64,000 bases of DNA from Chlorogloeopsis sp038404745 (GTDB lineage Bacteria > Cyanobacteriota > Cyanobacteriia > Cyanobacteriales > Nostocaceae), in the NCBI RefSeq assembly GCF_038404745.2, contig NZ_JAYKTT020000023.1, positions 318,557-382,556 of the forward strand, written 5' to 3'. A program made the position numbers and the translations under genes. The notes below the pieces were generated by a model. The model was given only the letters and a program-made list of their open reading frames with translations, searched no databases and was not told where the DNA came from. Of this stretch, positions 16,779-26,214 are shown piece by piece (position 1 is the first letter of the stretch; each line of letters opens with the position of its first letter).

Positions 16779-19421
16779 ATGCCAGAAAACGAACAAGAAA
16801 AAATATGGCACTTGTTGGTGGTACAAGACTTGCAAGGGCAGCGAACTATCCCTTTGAAAGAGGCTACATATTCTCTTGGGCGTGACTCTAGGAACGCAAT
16901 TGTTTTACGTTCGCGATCGGTGTCAAGGCAACACGCAATTTTACTGCGGGTAACTCTTCCAGAAACAGATCAATATGCTTTTCGGATTGTTGATGGTAGT
17001 TTTAAGGGTAAGCAGAGTACCAACGGCTTATTTATCAATGGTACGAAATGCTTCTCTCACGATCTTCAGCATGGGGATTTAGTTGAGTTTGGCAATACTC
17101 AAGTTAAGGCTAGGTACTATGCCATCTCCAATCTTTCAGAACAGGATTTTTCAGAATCTTACGTAGTTGAACACTTATCTGACTTACTGTCAGAACCAGG
17201 TAATTCCATCAATCCCTTTGAGACGCTAATAGTCAAAGATGATAGTCTTGAAAGAGCTAGTGAAGTTGCTTTAGCTCGTTTAGCTTCATTTCCCGAACTG
17301 ATCCCCAATCCAATTATTGAGATGGATTTAGAGGGAACAATTACTTATCTCAATCCAGCTGCAACTCTCAAATTTCCTGATCTGAAAAAATCTGGAAAGT
17401 ATCATCCTTTCATAGCAGAGCTAGTCACTACAGTTAAAAACCAAAAAGAGAATTCTTTTATTCGGGAAGTGGAAGTTGATCAAGAAGTATTTGAACAATC
17501 TGTACACTATCTTCCTGAAAGTGATTTAATTAGAACTTTTGTAATTCGGGAAATTACAGAGCAAAAGCAAGCTGAAGCTGAACTGCGTCAACGCGATCGC
17601 TTGCTACAAGCAGTTGCAGAAGCTGCCAATTACTTGTTAGTAGAAATGAACTACGAAATAGCGATTGAAAAAGCTTTGGCAGTACTAGGTGAAGCTGCCC
17701 AAGCGGATCGTGTTTATTTATTTGAGAACAAACCTCACCCACTCACGCAAGAAATGACAATGAACTTGCGATATGAATGGACAGACTTTTCAGTAGAGTC
17801 TTGCCGTCATAACTGGCAAAATCAACCTTATAACAATTCTGGACTGAACCATTGGTATGAAGCTTTTTCTAAAGGAAAATCTATTGGTGGGTTGACTCGC
17901 GAATTAAGTACTGCCGAACAAAAACTTCTTGGGCGCGACAGTATTCAATCTCTGCTGTTAGTACCTTTGCGGCTAGAAGAAAAGTTCTGGGGATTTCTAG
18001 GCTTGGTAGACTGTTCTCAAGAGCGTTACTGGTCAAAGCATGAAGAATCAACTCTTTTGACGCTGGCTGCTAATATCAGCGCCGCTCGACAACGGCAACA
18101 GGTAGAAGAAATGATTCGCTACCAAGCTCTTCACGATCTGCTGACTGGATTGCCTAATCGCCTGCTATTTAACGAACAACTATCTAAAACCCTGCCTAAT
18201 GTAGCTAGGAGGAAAGAAAGTTTAGCTGTGATGTTCCTTGATCTAGATCGGTTCAAAACCATTAACGATTCTCTCGGACACACGCTTGGAGATTTATTAT
18301 TGCAAAGTGTTGCTCAAAGATTGAATGATTCCCTCAGAGCTGGAGATACCATTGCTCGTTGGGGAGGTGATGAATTTATTATCTTGCTACCCCAAATCAC
18401 TAGCGTTGAAGAGGTAACCCAAGTTGCTAAAAGAATTTTACAAGCTTTAGAAAAAGCTTTTCAGATTGACGGACACGAACTTTACATTAGTGCTAGTCTG
18501 GGTATTGCTTTATTAAACGAGCATAGCCCCGATGCTGAAACTCTAATCCAACATGCAGATGTGGCTTTGTATCATGCTAAAGACAAGGGAAGAAATAACT
18601 ATCAGTTTTATACCACTTCTATCAGTACCAAAGCTCCTGAGGTGCTAACTATAGAGAAAAGCTTGCGCTATGCCCTAGAAAGAGAAGAATTTGTAGTCTA
18701 TTACCAACCCCAAATTAATATTCATACAGGGAAAATTACTGGCATGGAAGCGCTATTACGCTGGCAGCATCCAGAGATGGGATTGGTAGCTCCCAATATT
18801 TTCATTCCTCTTGCCGAGGAGAGTGGATTGATTGTTCCGATTGGAGAATGGGTTTTGCGAACAGCGTGTATGCAGAATAAGGCTTGGCAAAATGCCGGAT
18901 TGCCTTCCTTAACTGTAGCGGTTAATCTTTCTCTCAAGCAGTTTCGTGAACCCAAACTAGTGCAAACTGTAGCCCAGATTCTAGAACAGACAGAACTAGA
19001 GCCACAATTTTTAGAATTAGAAATCACGGAAACGGTAGCCATTGAAGACTTAAACTTTACTAAAAAAGTATTACAAGAACTAGAGCAGATGGGTGTTCAT
19101 CTTTCTATTGACGATTTTGGTACTGGTTATTCTTCTCTTTCGCGCTTGCAGTTGCTGCCATTGCACAATCTCAAAATTGATCGATCATTCATCCGTGAAT
19201 TGACAACTGATGTGAAGGTTGCTCACATTGTCAAGGCGATAGTTACTTTAGGACGAAATCTAGGACTGAGACTTACTGCTGAAGGGGTTGAGAAGGAGGA
19301 AGAATTACAGTTTCTGAAATCTATTAACTGTGAGGATGTGCAGGGCTTTCTGTTCTACCGCCCGCTTTCTGCGCAAAAAGCAACAGAAATCCTAGAAAAT
19401 ACAACGACACATTTGCACTAA
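16779..19421 (+). CDS. FHA-PAS-GAF-GGDEF-EAL cyclic-di-GMP signalling protein
   Basis: An 880-residue cytoplasmic sensor. FHA phosphothreonine-binding domain at about 25-105 (YSLGRDSRNAIVL, SVSRQHAIL, STNGLFING), PAS-like at 165-265, GAF at 285-440, GGDEF at 450-610 and EAL at 625-870. The cyclase site GGDEF (~529-533) is intact and the RAGD inhibitory site sits 5 residues before it. The EAL domain keeps EALLRW, the NLS Asn, EITE, DDFGTGYSSL, the LKIDRSF Lys and AEGVE, so it should be an active phosphodiesterase. The protein probably both makes and degrades c-di-GMP, switched by phosphorylated partners through FHA. No dedicated partner gene is adjacent. Confidence 0.92.
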   Translation: MPENEQEKIWHLLVVQDLQGQRTIPLKEATYSLGRDSRNAIVLRSRSVSRQHAILLRVTLPETDQYAFRIVDGSFKGKQSTNGLFINGTKCFSHDLQHGDLVEFGNTQVKARYYAISNLSEQDFSESYVVEHLSDLLSEPGNSINPFETLIVKDDSLERASEVALARLASFPELIPNPIIEMDLEGTITYLNPAATLKFPDLKKSGKYHPFIAELVTTVKNQKENSFIREVEVDQEVFEQSVHYLPESDLIRTFVIREITEQKQAEAELRQRDRLLQAVAEAANYLLVEMNYEIAIEKALAVLGEAAQADRVYLFENKPHPLTQEMTMNLRYEWTDFSVESCRHNWQNQPYNNSGLNHWYEAFSKGKSIGGLTRELSTAEQKLLGRDSIQSLLLVPLRLEEKFWGFLGLVDCSQERYWSKHEESTLLTLAANISAARQRQQVEEMIRYQALHDLLTGLPNRLLFNEQLSKTLPNVARRKESLAVMFLDLDRFKTINDSLGHTLGDLLLQSVAQRLNDSLRAGDTIARWGGDEFIILLPQITSVEEVTQVAKRILQALEKAFQIDGHELYISASLGIALLNEHSPDAETLIQHADVALYHAKDKGRNNYQFYTTSISTKAPEVLTIEKSLRYALEREEFVVYYQPQINIHTGKITGMEALLRWQHPEMGLVAPNIFIPLAEESGLIVPIGEWVLRTACMQNKAWQNAGLPSLTVAVNLSLKQFREPKLVQTVAQILEQTELEPQFLELEITETVAIEDLNFTKKVLQELEQMGVHLSIDDFGTGYSSLSRLQLLPLHNLKIDRSFIRELTTDVKVAHIVKAIVTLGRNLGLRLTAEGVEKEEELQFLKSINCEDVQGFLFYRPLSAQKATEILENTTTHLH

Positions 19422-19633
19422 TAAAGTTAATAATTTTATTCTCTGCTAGTCCTCTCATACACTTAAAGCACACGATAAGCTTGTTCATACAAGAGGAATC
19501 CAATGCAGTACTATTATTGATGGGTTCCTTTAAGTAAAATGTTCTCCTCACAATCTTTCGTAGGTACCCTTAAGCATTAAAGAATACTAGTTTGTTTCTT
19601 TTCTTTACAAATTTGTCCGATATTTACATTCAT

Positions 19634-20092
19634 CTAATTAGTTCTAGCTAAAACTAATGGTTGCCCAACAAGTTTCAGTACTTCGATTACTAAATCTTTA
19701 GGTTGTATTGGCTTAACTAAATATGCTTGAAATCCACTTCTGATCGCTTTTTCACGTTCTTGAACTGTGTTTCTCAATCCTGTTAAGGCAATAGCTGGAA
19801 TTGAACATATTGGTAGAGGTAAGCTTCTAATAATACGTATAAGTGCGTAGCCATCGATGTTAGGCATCGCAATATCGACAATTAGAAGATGCGGTTCAAA
19901 TTCCTCTATCATGTCCAGAGCCTCCTGTGCTGAGGTTCGTGTCACAACCTCAAAACCAAAAATTTCCAAACAACAGGAGGTTACATCACAATGATCTATA
20001 TTATCATCTATAACCATTATTCGTAACCTATCTAAGGTTGGAGAAGCTTTTATTTCTGCATTAGGATAATCAACGTCAAAACAAAAGGTCAT
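19634..20092 (-). CDS. single-domain response regulator (receiver only)
   Basis: A 152-residue protein consisting of one receiver domain after a ~22-residue leader. It shows the acidic pair in MVIDDN, the phosphoacceptor Asp in LLIVDIAMPNIDGY, Thr in IALTG and Lys in YLVKPIQP. There is no output domain, so it must act by protein contact, as CheY- or Rre-type regulators do. AGGAGA upstream is a fair ribosome site. No histidine kinase is adjacent. It converges with the GGDEF/EAL gene, but that proximity alone does not show a link. Confidence 0.88.
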   Translation of the reverse strand: MTFCFDVDYPNAEIKASPTLDRLRIMVIDDNIDHCDVTSCCLEIFGFEVVTRTSAQEALDMIEEFEPHLLIVDIAMPNIDGYALIRIIRSLPLPICSIPAIALTGLRNTVQEREKAIRSGFQAYLVKPIQPKDLVIEVLKLVGQPLVLARTN

Positions 20093-20877
20093 AATAATAC
20101 TTGTCTCCTGAACGAACTGAATGGTCAGCAGGGAGAAAGTCCTACTAGGAGCTAGGGCTAGACTAGCTCTTTAGTGGGCTATTGGTGCTTGATACTATGA
20201 CTCAGACTAAATTTCCTTTGCAATCCTTGGAGTAGAGCTAAGGCTAATTCAAAAATCACCTCGCACATACTGCTCCAGCTTCTAGGAAAAATTTTTCCAA
20301 GATGGAACTAGAGAGTTATTTTTTAGCTTAAACGATGTTATCTGGTTATATGTGTTTGGTTTAACCCCTCTTTCCAATCTAGACATTGTTAGGACTAGCA
20401 TTTACAAATTGCTCTGGCAAAGGCTTGTAACCCACTTTGCCAGTTCTAAAATCAATCTTTTATTAAATCAACAGGATGTCAAAACCAATTATAACGGTTC
20501 TCGTATGTCTGAAGTACATCTGAACATAGAATCGAACCCGTAACTAGAGTCAAAAGATTTACCTGTTTTGTGTTCTGTATTTGAAGATTTTAGTAAAATC
20601 GATTATATTCAATTGAGACTTTTGATCAAATACAAAAGCAACATCTTTCTTGAGTGGAACATAATAGTAAGGTGTTTTTCATAACTTTATCATAACTTTT
20701 TAAAGGACTTTTTTGGAAGTAGTAAACGCACAGTAAATTTTCTATTTTTAAAAAGAAAAAATTTTGTTTCATTTGAGTAACTCATTTAGATCAATTTATT
20801 TATTCAACAAATAATCCACGAATTTGTGTTGGTAAGACGTTAATAATAAAATTGATTAATATTGTGGCGTGAAGAGT
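20093..20877. other. intergenic region upstream of coaR, 785 bp
   Basis: No supported gene. In other cyanobacteria coaR is divergent from the cobalt exporter gene coaT; nothing like coaT is encoded here. A GTG-started 63-codon frame (20352-20543) has no protein-like character. Confidence 0.6.
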
Positions 20878-22014
20878 ATGAAAGCTAATTGCTTAACGAT
20901 AAAAGAACTTACCGAGGTAGTGGGAGGTGGAATAACACCCCGGATGGTACGTCATTACCATCAAGTAGGTTTATTACCTCAACCTATGCGATCGCCTGGT
21001 AACTATCGTCTTTATACTCAACAGGATGTAAACCGATTACAACGGATTGTTGCACTTAAGCAGCAAGGCTTTCAGCTAAATCATATTCGCCATATTCTTG
21101 CTATTGAACCAGAAGTAAGTACAACTGTAGAGACTCGATTAATCACATCTCTACAAAAGCAATATCGAGCAGTTATGCAACAAATTTCTCAACTCCGGCA
21201 AACTGCCTCCGCATTAGAGGGTTTACTGGGGCGCGATCGCAATTGTCAACTCATGCAAGCTGAAGTACTTGCACAACTTAAGTTACTGGAAGTAGAAACT
21301 AAGGTAGGAGCCGAGCAATTAGAAAAACTTTGGAGTGGCTTAGATGCACAAGTTCACGCTCACCCTGAAGATTTCTATGAATCATTACAATATTTACTAC
21401 CAGATCTGTGCGATCGCTCTGCAATTGAACAAGACTTAATAGCAAAGCTAGTGTTGGCTAGTGGAGATGTGAGTTTAGCGTCTTTTGTGAGGTTGCATCC
21501 TGAGGCGATCGCTACCAGCCGTGAAGCCTTCAAGTCGGGATGTCAAGTGATTGCAGACACTTCCACAATTGCGGCTGCCTTAGATCAAACACGATTAATT
21601 CATCTGGGATGTCGTGTTGAAACTTTGATTGGTAATCCGCATATTACCACTGCAAAAGAGGCAGAACTTACTTTTTGGCAAGAACAGAAATGGCGGGAAA
21701 AATTACAGCAACTCGAAAAAGGTTGCGTGCTGGTAGTAGGCTATGCGCCTTCGGTGTTACTAGCAATTTGCGAAGCGATCGCCCATCAGCAAATCCAACC
21801 TGCATTAGTAATTGGTATGCCTATTGGCTTTAGCCATGCTCCCGCAGCCAAACGACAGCTAATGCAAACAAGTGTTGCTTGGATCGCAATTGAAGGAACC
21901 TTAGGAGGAGGATTGTTAGCAGCGACAGCCTTGAATGGTTTGGTTGAGTCAGTGATTGATAAACCTGATTGTCATTGTTATCTGCAACACAAGGCAGTAG
22001 GCAGTAGGCAGTAG
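20878..22014 (+). CDS. coaR: CoaR-type cobalt-responsive MerR transcriptional regulator
   Basis: A 378-residue fusion. An N-terminal MerR helix-turn-helix (ITPRMVRHYHQVGLLP, NYRLYTQQDVNRL) and a coiled linker are followed by a precorrin-8x methylmutase (CbiC/CobH)-like domain at about 180-350 (GCVLVVGYAPSVLLAICEAI, MPIGFSHAPAAKRQL). A Cys-His-Cys triplet is at ~365-367. This is exactly the architecture of Synechocystis CoaR, which activates the cobalt-export ATPase gene and needs the terminal CHC for cobalt sensing. The last residues and stop lie in a heptamer repeat. A GTG at 20869 is an alternative start. No coaT is nearby, so its target is elsewhere or this is a homologue with another target. 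Confidence 0.88.
   Translation: MKANCLTIKELTEVVGGGITPRMVRHYHQVGLLPQPMRSPGNYRLYTQQDVNRLQRIVALKQQGFQLNHIRHILAIEPEVSTTVETRLITSLQKQYRAVMQQISQLRQTASALEGLLGRDRNCQLMQAEVLAQLKLLEVETKVGAEQLEKLWSGLDAQVHAHPEDFYESLQYLLPDLCDRSAIEQDLIAKLVLASGDVSLASFVRLHPEAIATSREAFKSGCQVIADTSTIAAALDQTRLIHLGCRVETLIGNPHITTAKEAELTFWQEQKWREKLQQLEKGCVLVVGYAPSVLLAICEAIAHQQIQPALVIGMPIGFSHAPAAKRQLMQTSVAWIAIEGTLGGGLLAATALNGLVESVIDKPDCHCYLQHKAVGSRQ
21993..22014. repeat. heptanucleotide tandem repeat (GGCAGTA x3) providing the coaR stop
   Basis: Three exact GGCAGTA units. The last TAG is the in-frame stop of coaR, so the final residues of the regulator (AVGSRQ) are repeat-encoded. Confidence 0.85.
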
Positions 22015-22036
22015 GGTAAAAATTATATCTTTAATT

Positions 22037-22696
22037 TTACTTTACCCCTTCAAAAGGCCCAAGAAAAGTAGGTAGGGGATGAGTCACATGAACTTCCCAC
22101 AATGCTTTCAGAGTAGACATCACCTCGCGCAGGTTATAGTACACAATAGCCTGAAAACGGTAACTTTCCCAGTCTGGTGTTCCGAGAGCGATCGCATCTA
22201 CACCTAATTGACGGCAAGTGTAAACTGCACGAGGTAAATGAAAGTTCTGAGTCACTAAAACTGCTTGTTCAACACCAAAAATTTCTCTAGCGCGATAACA
22301 ACTTTCGTAGGTGCTAAAACCAGCATGATCAAGGGTAATATCTTCAGCAGGTACACCTCGTTCTGTGGCGTAACGCTGCATCACTGTCACTTCATCGTAG
22401 TCATCGCTGCTATTGTCACCAGTCATCAATAGTTTTTGCACTCGCCCCAATTTGTAAAGTTCAACAGCAGCTGTGATGCGATCGCTTAACATCGGTGATG
22501 GCGTACCGTCTGGGTAAACTCCTGCACCTAAGACAATAGCAATACGCTGTGCTGGAATATCAGTAGGTTTTATGTAGCGGTAATTACTAGTAACTGCCTT
22601 GATGTAAAAGTTTAACCCCAGAGCAGTTATGATTGCGCCTAATGGCAGTAACCAAAATAGAAATCGCCAATGAAGCAAAAACCATTTAGATAGCAT
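22037..22696 (-). CDS. YdcF/SanA family membrane protein (DUF218)
   Basis: A 219-residue protein with one N-terminal membrane anchor (FLFWLLPLGAIITALGLNFY) and a periplasmic DUF218 domain. Family signatures: AIVLGAGVYPDGTPSPMLSDR, LLMTGDNS, STYESCYRAR and VLVTQNFHLPRA. SanA of enteric bacteria affects envelope barrier function and vancomycin sensitivity; the biochemical activity of the family is not settled. It is followed 57 bp upstream on the same strand by gatD, suggesting an envelope-related transcription unit. Confidence 0.85.
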   Translation of the reverse strand: MLSKWFLLHWRFLFWLLPLGAIITALGLNFYIKAVTSNYRYIKPTDIPAQRIAIVLGAGVYPDGTPSPMLSDRITAAVELYKLGRVQKLLMTGDNSSDDYDEVTVMQRYATERGVPAEDITLDHAGFSTYESCYRAREIFGVEQAVLVTQNFHLPRAVYTCRQLGVDAIALGTPDWESYRFQAIVYYNLREVMSTLKALWEVHVTHPLPTFLGPFEGVK

Positions 22697-22753
22697 ATTT
22701 TTGCATTGTCAAAATAATTCTGTTTTAACGGACTTCAGCTATGAGTCAGAAAT

Positions 22754-23581
22754 TTAAATCCCTGGCTTCACCGCAGCAGGTGTTTGCACATTAACTTTCA
22801 ACCGCTTAAACATTGCTTCCCTTCCTTGCATTGCCAAGGTATCATCTAAAGGTGATAGCGTGATCGCTTGTTGATACTTTAATCGCAATGCAGTTTGAAT
22901 TAACCAATCTGCTACAAAAGGATTTTTTGGCAACAACGGCCCGTGAGAATAGGTAGCGATCGCATTCTGATAAAATACTCCTTCTGTACCATCTTCACCA
23001 TTGTTGCCTAAGCCGTAAACCACGCGTCCTAATGCTTCGACTTTTCCTAATTTGGTGCGCCCACCGTGATTTTCAAATCCAATCAGATAAGGTGTAGCAC
23101 CGCCTAACATCTCTTTTAAATCTTGGGCTAGAAGAGAAGCTGTCACTTCCACAACCAAATTTCCAATACAGCGCCGGACATTTTCTCCTGGATGTACCGA
23201 TACAATATCTAATATTCCCAAACCTTGAATGCGTTGTCCAAAGCCTGGTTCGTAATAGTGTCCTAGTAATTGGGGCGAGCCGCAAGTAAACACGCCAGGA
23301 GTACCATTTTCTATTTTCTCCCGCATTGCTTCTGCTTTTGCACCTTGCAAGTCGCGCATGACAATTTCTTGTTGGCGATCTTGTGCGCCACCACCAACTA
23401 TTAAATCTACCGAACGTATATCAGCTGCTGTAGCGTTCCGATCCAAAGGCAGCACCTTAACATTATATCCGCGCCACAGACAACGGCGTTCTAGAACGAT
23501 GACATTACCGCGATCGCCATAAGTACTCATTAAGGTTGGATATAACCATCCAATAATTAATTCCATTTGCTGATTACTCAT
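22754..23581 (-). CDS. gatD: GatD-type lipid II glutaminyl amidotransferase (CobB/CobQ-like)
   Basis: A 275-residue class I glutamine amidotransferase of the CobB/CobQ-like group. The nucleophile is Cys ~100 in VFTCGSPQLLG and the catalytic His ~212 is in YSHGPLLPKNP; LIVGGGAQDRQQ and IGFENHGGRT are GatD signatures. GatD supplies ammonia from glutamine to MurT, which amidates D-glutamate of lipid II. The matching murT gene lies 925 bp away on the same strand, separated by an opposite-strand gene, which is unusual because the pair is normally adjacent. ATG 23581 follows GAGGAG closely; ATG 23566 is an alternative. Confidence 0.9.
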   Translation of the reverse strand: MSNQQMELIIGWLYPTLMSTYGDRGNVIVLERRCLWRGYNVKVLPLDRNATAADIRSVDLIVGGGAQDRQQEIVMRDLQGAKAEAMREKIENGTPGVFTCGSPQLLGHYYEPGFGQRIQGLGILDIVSVHPGENVRRCIGNLVVEVTASLLAQDLKEMLGGATPYLIGFENHGGRTKLGKVEALGRVVYGLGNNGEDGTEGVFYQNAIATYSHGPLLPKNPFVADWLIQTALRLKYQQAITLSPLDDTLAMQGREAMFKRLKVNVQTPAAVKPGI

Positions 23582-23958
23582 AACTCCTCACTATTCATAA
23601 ACTTTTATAAAATAGAATTTTCAAATTTGCTCTCGTTTTACATCATAAAATAAACTTTATTTTTCCTTGATTAGATAGACATTATTTAACGTAAGATACT
23701 TGTATCTATAAATTTAAAGCTGAGAAGCATTTTACCTTCTACTATCTGCCGTCTACCATTTGCCTTTTTCGATTTAACTCTTTTCTTTGTCCTTTGTCAT
23801 TGAATAGCTACCCATAGTTAAATTTCATCAAAAATAAAGAAACCCTAATATTTATAGTTTGTGTTTTTGAGAAAGTATGTCAGTATAAGTAAAACTCTTT
23901 CTGTGTATATATAAACTACAGATAGCAGTAGATTGATTTTACTACCAGGGGATTTCAC
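23582..23958. other. divergent promoter region, 377 bp
   Basis: AT-rich spacer between gatD and the next + gene. Contains pyrimidine-rich words (CTACTATCTGCCGTCTACC) seen in other spacers. No gene. Confidence 0.5.
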
Positions 23959-24360
23959 ATGGATTGTAAAACTGCAACATTGGTTTACCAAAGTGAGAAT
24001 CATCTAGAAAAAATTCGAGAGATATTTCCGCAAGCGTGGACATTTTTAGAGGAAGTATCTTGGGCATACGTTCAGAACAAGTTGGATAAATTCGATGCTG
24101 CTGTTAAGGAAATAGTTGGGAAAACTCCTTTTAAATTTAGAATGGTTCACCGTGATGATCGCGATCAACTGACAAAAGACCTTTCTGATTTATTAGGAGA
24201 TATTACCTCAAGATTGCTGCTAGAAAAGCATTTTTCTAAATTAGTTGGTCAACCAGTATTTTTTAGTACAATTTGTTGTAACAGTCATCTAACTTCTGAC
24301 CATGAATTAACTTTAGAAGAAGTTTTACCATTACAGCGTGCAGCAGTGAAATTGCAATAA
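23959..24360 (+). CDS. hypothetical protein
   Basis: A 133-residue soluble protein I do not recognise. It is mixed-charge and largely helical (LEKIREIFPQAWTFLEEVSWAY, LTKDLSDLLGDITSRLLLEKH) with a CC pair in FFSTICCNSHL. No membrane segment, signal or nucleotide motif. AGGGGA 7 bases before the ATG is a good ribosome site, so it is very likely expressed. It lies on the opposite strand between gatD and murT, which makes its position noteworthy, but no function follows from this. Confidence 0.75.
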   Translation: MDCKTATLVYQSENHLEKIREIFPQAWTFLEEVSWAYVQNKLDKFDAAVKEIVGKTPFKFRMVHRDDRDQLTKDLSDLLGDITSRLLLEKHFSKLVGQPVFFSTICCNSHLTSDHELTLEEVLPLQRAAVKLQ

Positions 24361-24380
24361 TAATTGGTTAGTAGGTAGTA

Positions 24381-24441
24381 GGGGCGGGTTTAGAAGATAA
24401 ATCATCGGTTTTAGCCCAAAGTTAATCAACGCAACCCGCCC
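24381..24441. repeat. ~60-bp GGGCGGGTT/AACCCGCCC element, copy 1
   Basis: Starts with GGGGCGGGTTTAGAAGATAA and ends with AACCCGCCC; inverted ends of about 9 bp. Reverse-oriented copy at 58895-58954, third copy at 61972-62030. Flanked by GTAGTAG-type heptamers. Confidence 0.75.
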
Positions 24442-24505
24442 ACACAGTAGTTAATAGTTTATTACCCACTATCCACGATCCACTAACTACTATCCATAAA
24501 ATGAT

Positions 24506-25846
24506 TTAACGAATTTTCCTACCTATTAGAGCCTCTCGCACATCTAACATGGCTGTGTAGGTAGGTAAGATGTGTAAAGTTTCGTTAACTGGCGTATGTT
24601 GTAGGGCGATCGCTAGAGCTTGGCGTAAATCTTCTTCGACAATCAAATTGAAATTACTATCGGCAGTGTTTTGGCTGTAATGTAGACGTAGCGACATATC
24701 GTAGACGCGATCGCCACTAACTACTAAAGTTCCTCCCCGTTCGACTAATTTTTCTGTATCTACATCCCAGATCCAAGATACGTCTTCTCCATCTTGAATG
24801 CGATCATTTAATACTAGAAGTGTTGTTTTATCGTTGCTTTGGGTGACTACTCTAATTGTTTCATTGGTACCTACAGGATTTTTTGATAATAAAATCCGTA
24901 CCTGCTTACCGTTAATTTTTAACTCTTCAGCACGACCAAAAGCTGGTTGGAAATTTGGTATAGTTTCACGGATAGTAGCTTCATTAATTCCTAATTCTAT
25001 GGCAGCAGTAGCAGCTGCTAAAGTATTGTATTTGTTATACAAGCCAATGAGAATTTGCGGCCATGTGGCACTATCAAGAGTTGGTTGGCTTCTAGTAAAG
25101 CCACAACTCGGACAGGTATACTCACCCATATGAGACAAATAAACACCTTTGTAATTTAAGGCGTATCCACATTGGGGACAGTAGATAGAATCAACAGCAT
25201 GGGGAATTGCTTCTAAATAATGTTCTGGTTCATTTAAACCAAAGAAAGAAACTCGCTGCTGGGATAACTGCTGCCCAAGATGGCAAATTGTCGGATCGTC
25301 TGCATTAGCAACAATGATAGTTTCAGGAGGGAGAGTCGCGATCGCACGTCCCCAGCGCTTACTGATTGTGTCTACTTCTCCATACCTATCTAGTTGATCG
25401 CGAAACAAGTTTAAACAGAGAATAAGCTTGGGTTGAATTGGTGCCAATACTCTTGGCAAGATATTTTCATCAACTTCTAAAATGGCGTAATCTACATTCA
25501 GCTTTCCTATCAAGTTGGTACTTTCCATCAACGCTGTCATTAAGCCATTTTCTAGATTCGCACCTGTGGCATTGTGAGCAACACGATAGCCTTGGCGTTC
25601 CAATATCTCGCGCAAAAACAGCGATGTAGTAGTTTTACCGTTAGTACCAGCAACGAGAATGATTCCGTTTTTAGTTTGCTGACTTAATAATTGCAACAGA
25701 CGTGGCTCTATGCGACGCGCGATCAAACCAGGTAAAACTGACGCCGCACCCAAACGTAGCGATCGCACCATTAGAGTTACACTTTTAGCTACCGACACAG
25801 CCAAGCCAAGCCGGAGTTTATCTATAAATTGAATTTTTTTTTCCAC
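24506..25846 (-). CDS. murT: MurT-type lipid II isoglutaminyl synthase, catalytic subunit
   Basis: A 446-residue Mur-ligase-like protein. ATP loop GTNGKTT near residue 68, a Mur central domain with an inserted four-cysteine zinc ribbon (CPQCGYALNY and CPSCGF, ~220-246) and the C-terminal MurT domain with DGEDVSWIWDVD. The Asp of that last motif completes the GatD catalytic triad in characterised enzymes. Together MurT and GatD convert D-glutamate of lipid II to D-isoglutamine. The start is GTG at 25846; no in-frame ATG is nearby. The enzyme is best known from Gram-positive bacteria. Confidence 0.9.
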   Translation of the reverse strand: MEKKIQFIDKLRLGLAVSVAKSVTLMVRSLRLGAASVLPGLIARRIEPRLLQLLSQQTKNGIILVAGTNGKTTTSLFLREILERQGYRVAHNATGANLENGLMTALMESTNLIGKLNVDYAILEVDENILPRVLAPIQPKLILCLNLFRDQLDRYGEVDTISKRWGRAIATLPPETIIVANADDPTICHLGQQLSQQRVSFFGLNEPEHYLEAIPHAVDSIYCPQCGYALNYKGVYLSHMGEYTCPSCGFTRSQPTLDSATWPQILIGLYNKYNTLAAATAAIELGINEATIRETIPNFQPAFGRAEELKINGKQVRILLSKNPVGTNETIRVVTQSNDKTTLLVLNDRIQDGEDVSWIWDVDTEKLVERGGTLVVSGDRVYDMSLRLHYSQNTADSNFNLIVEEDLRQALAIALQHTPVNETLHILPTYTAMLDVREALIGRKIR

Positions 25847-26214
25847 ATCAGTACCCTAGTGCTTTGGTGATTGCTAATTTACAACTGATAGCTACCAATT
25901 TAATTTTGTGAGTTTAGCGAATCCTTAGTAAAAAAGCCAGTCATAAGAGGATAAAAACCAAAGATGAGATGTGCTTGTGAAAACACAAAGAGAAATCAGG
26001 CAAAAAAGACGAAAGAATTAAGTCTGATTCACAATTCCCGGTGTCACCTTGCCTCCTGTCTCCCGTTTCATTCTCGCCTAGTTTACCTTTTCGAGAGATA
26101 ATCCCCTAAGAGGCGTTATCTTAAAAATTGATGGCAGACGTCATCAAATATTTACATCGTCTGCTGAGTTCAGTAAAAACTTACAAAGAAATAAAAATTT
26201 AAAGGTTCCTTTTG
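25847..26214. other. divergent promoter region with dispersed repeat
   Basis: About 25978-26100 (CACAAAGAGAAATCAGG, CTGATTCACAATTCCCGG, TTTTCGAGAGAT) resembles 13466-13585, probably a second diverged copy. The rest is AT-rich leader of the next gene. Confidence 0.5.

Noticed and set aside
20352..20543. 63-codon frame upstream of coaR
   Set aside because: GTG start without ribosome site; composition of AT-rich spacer.
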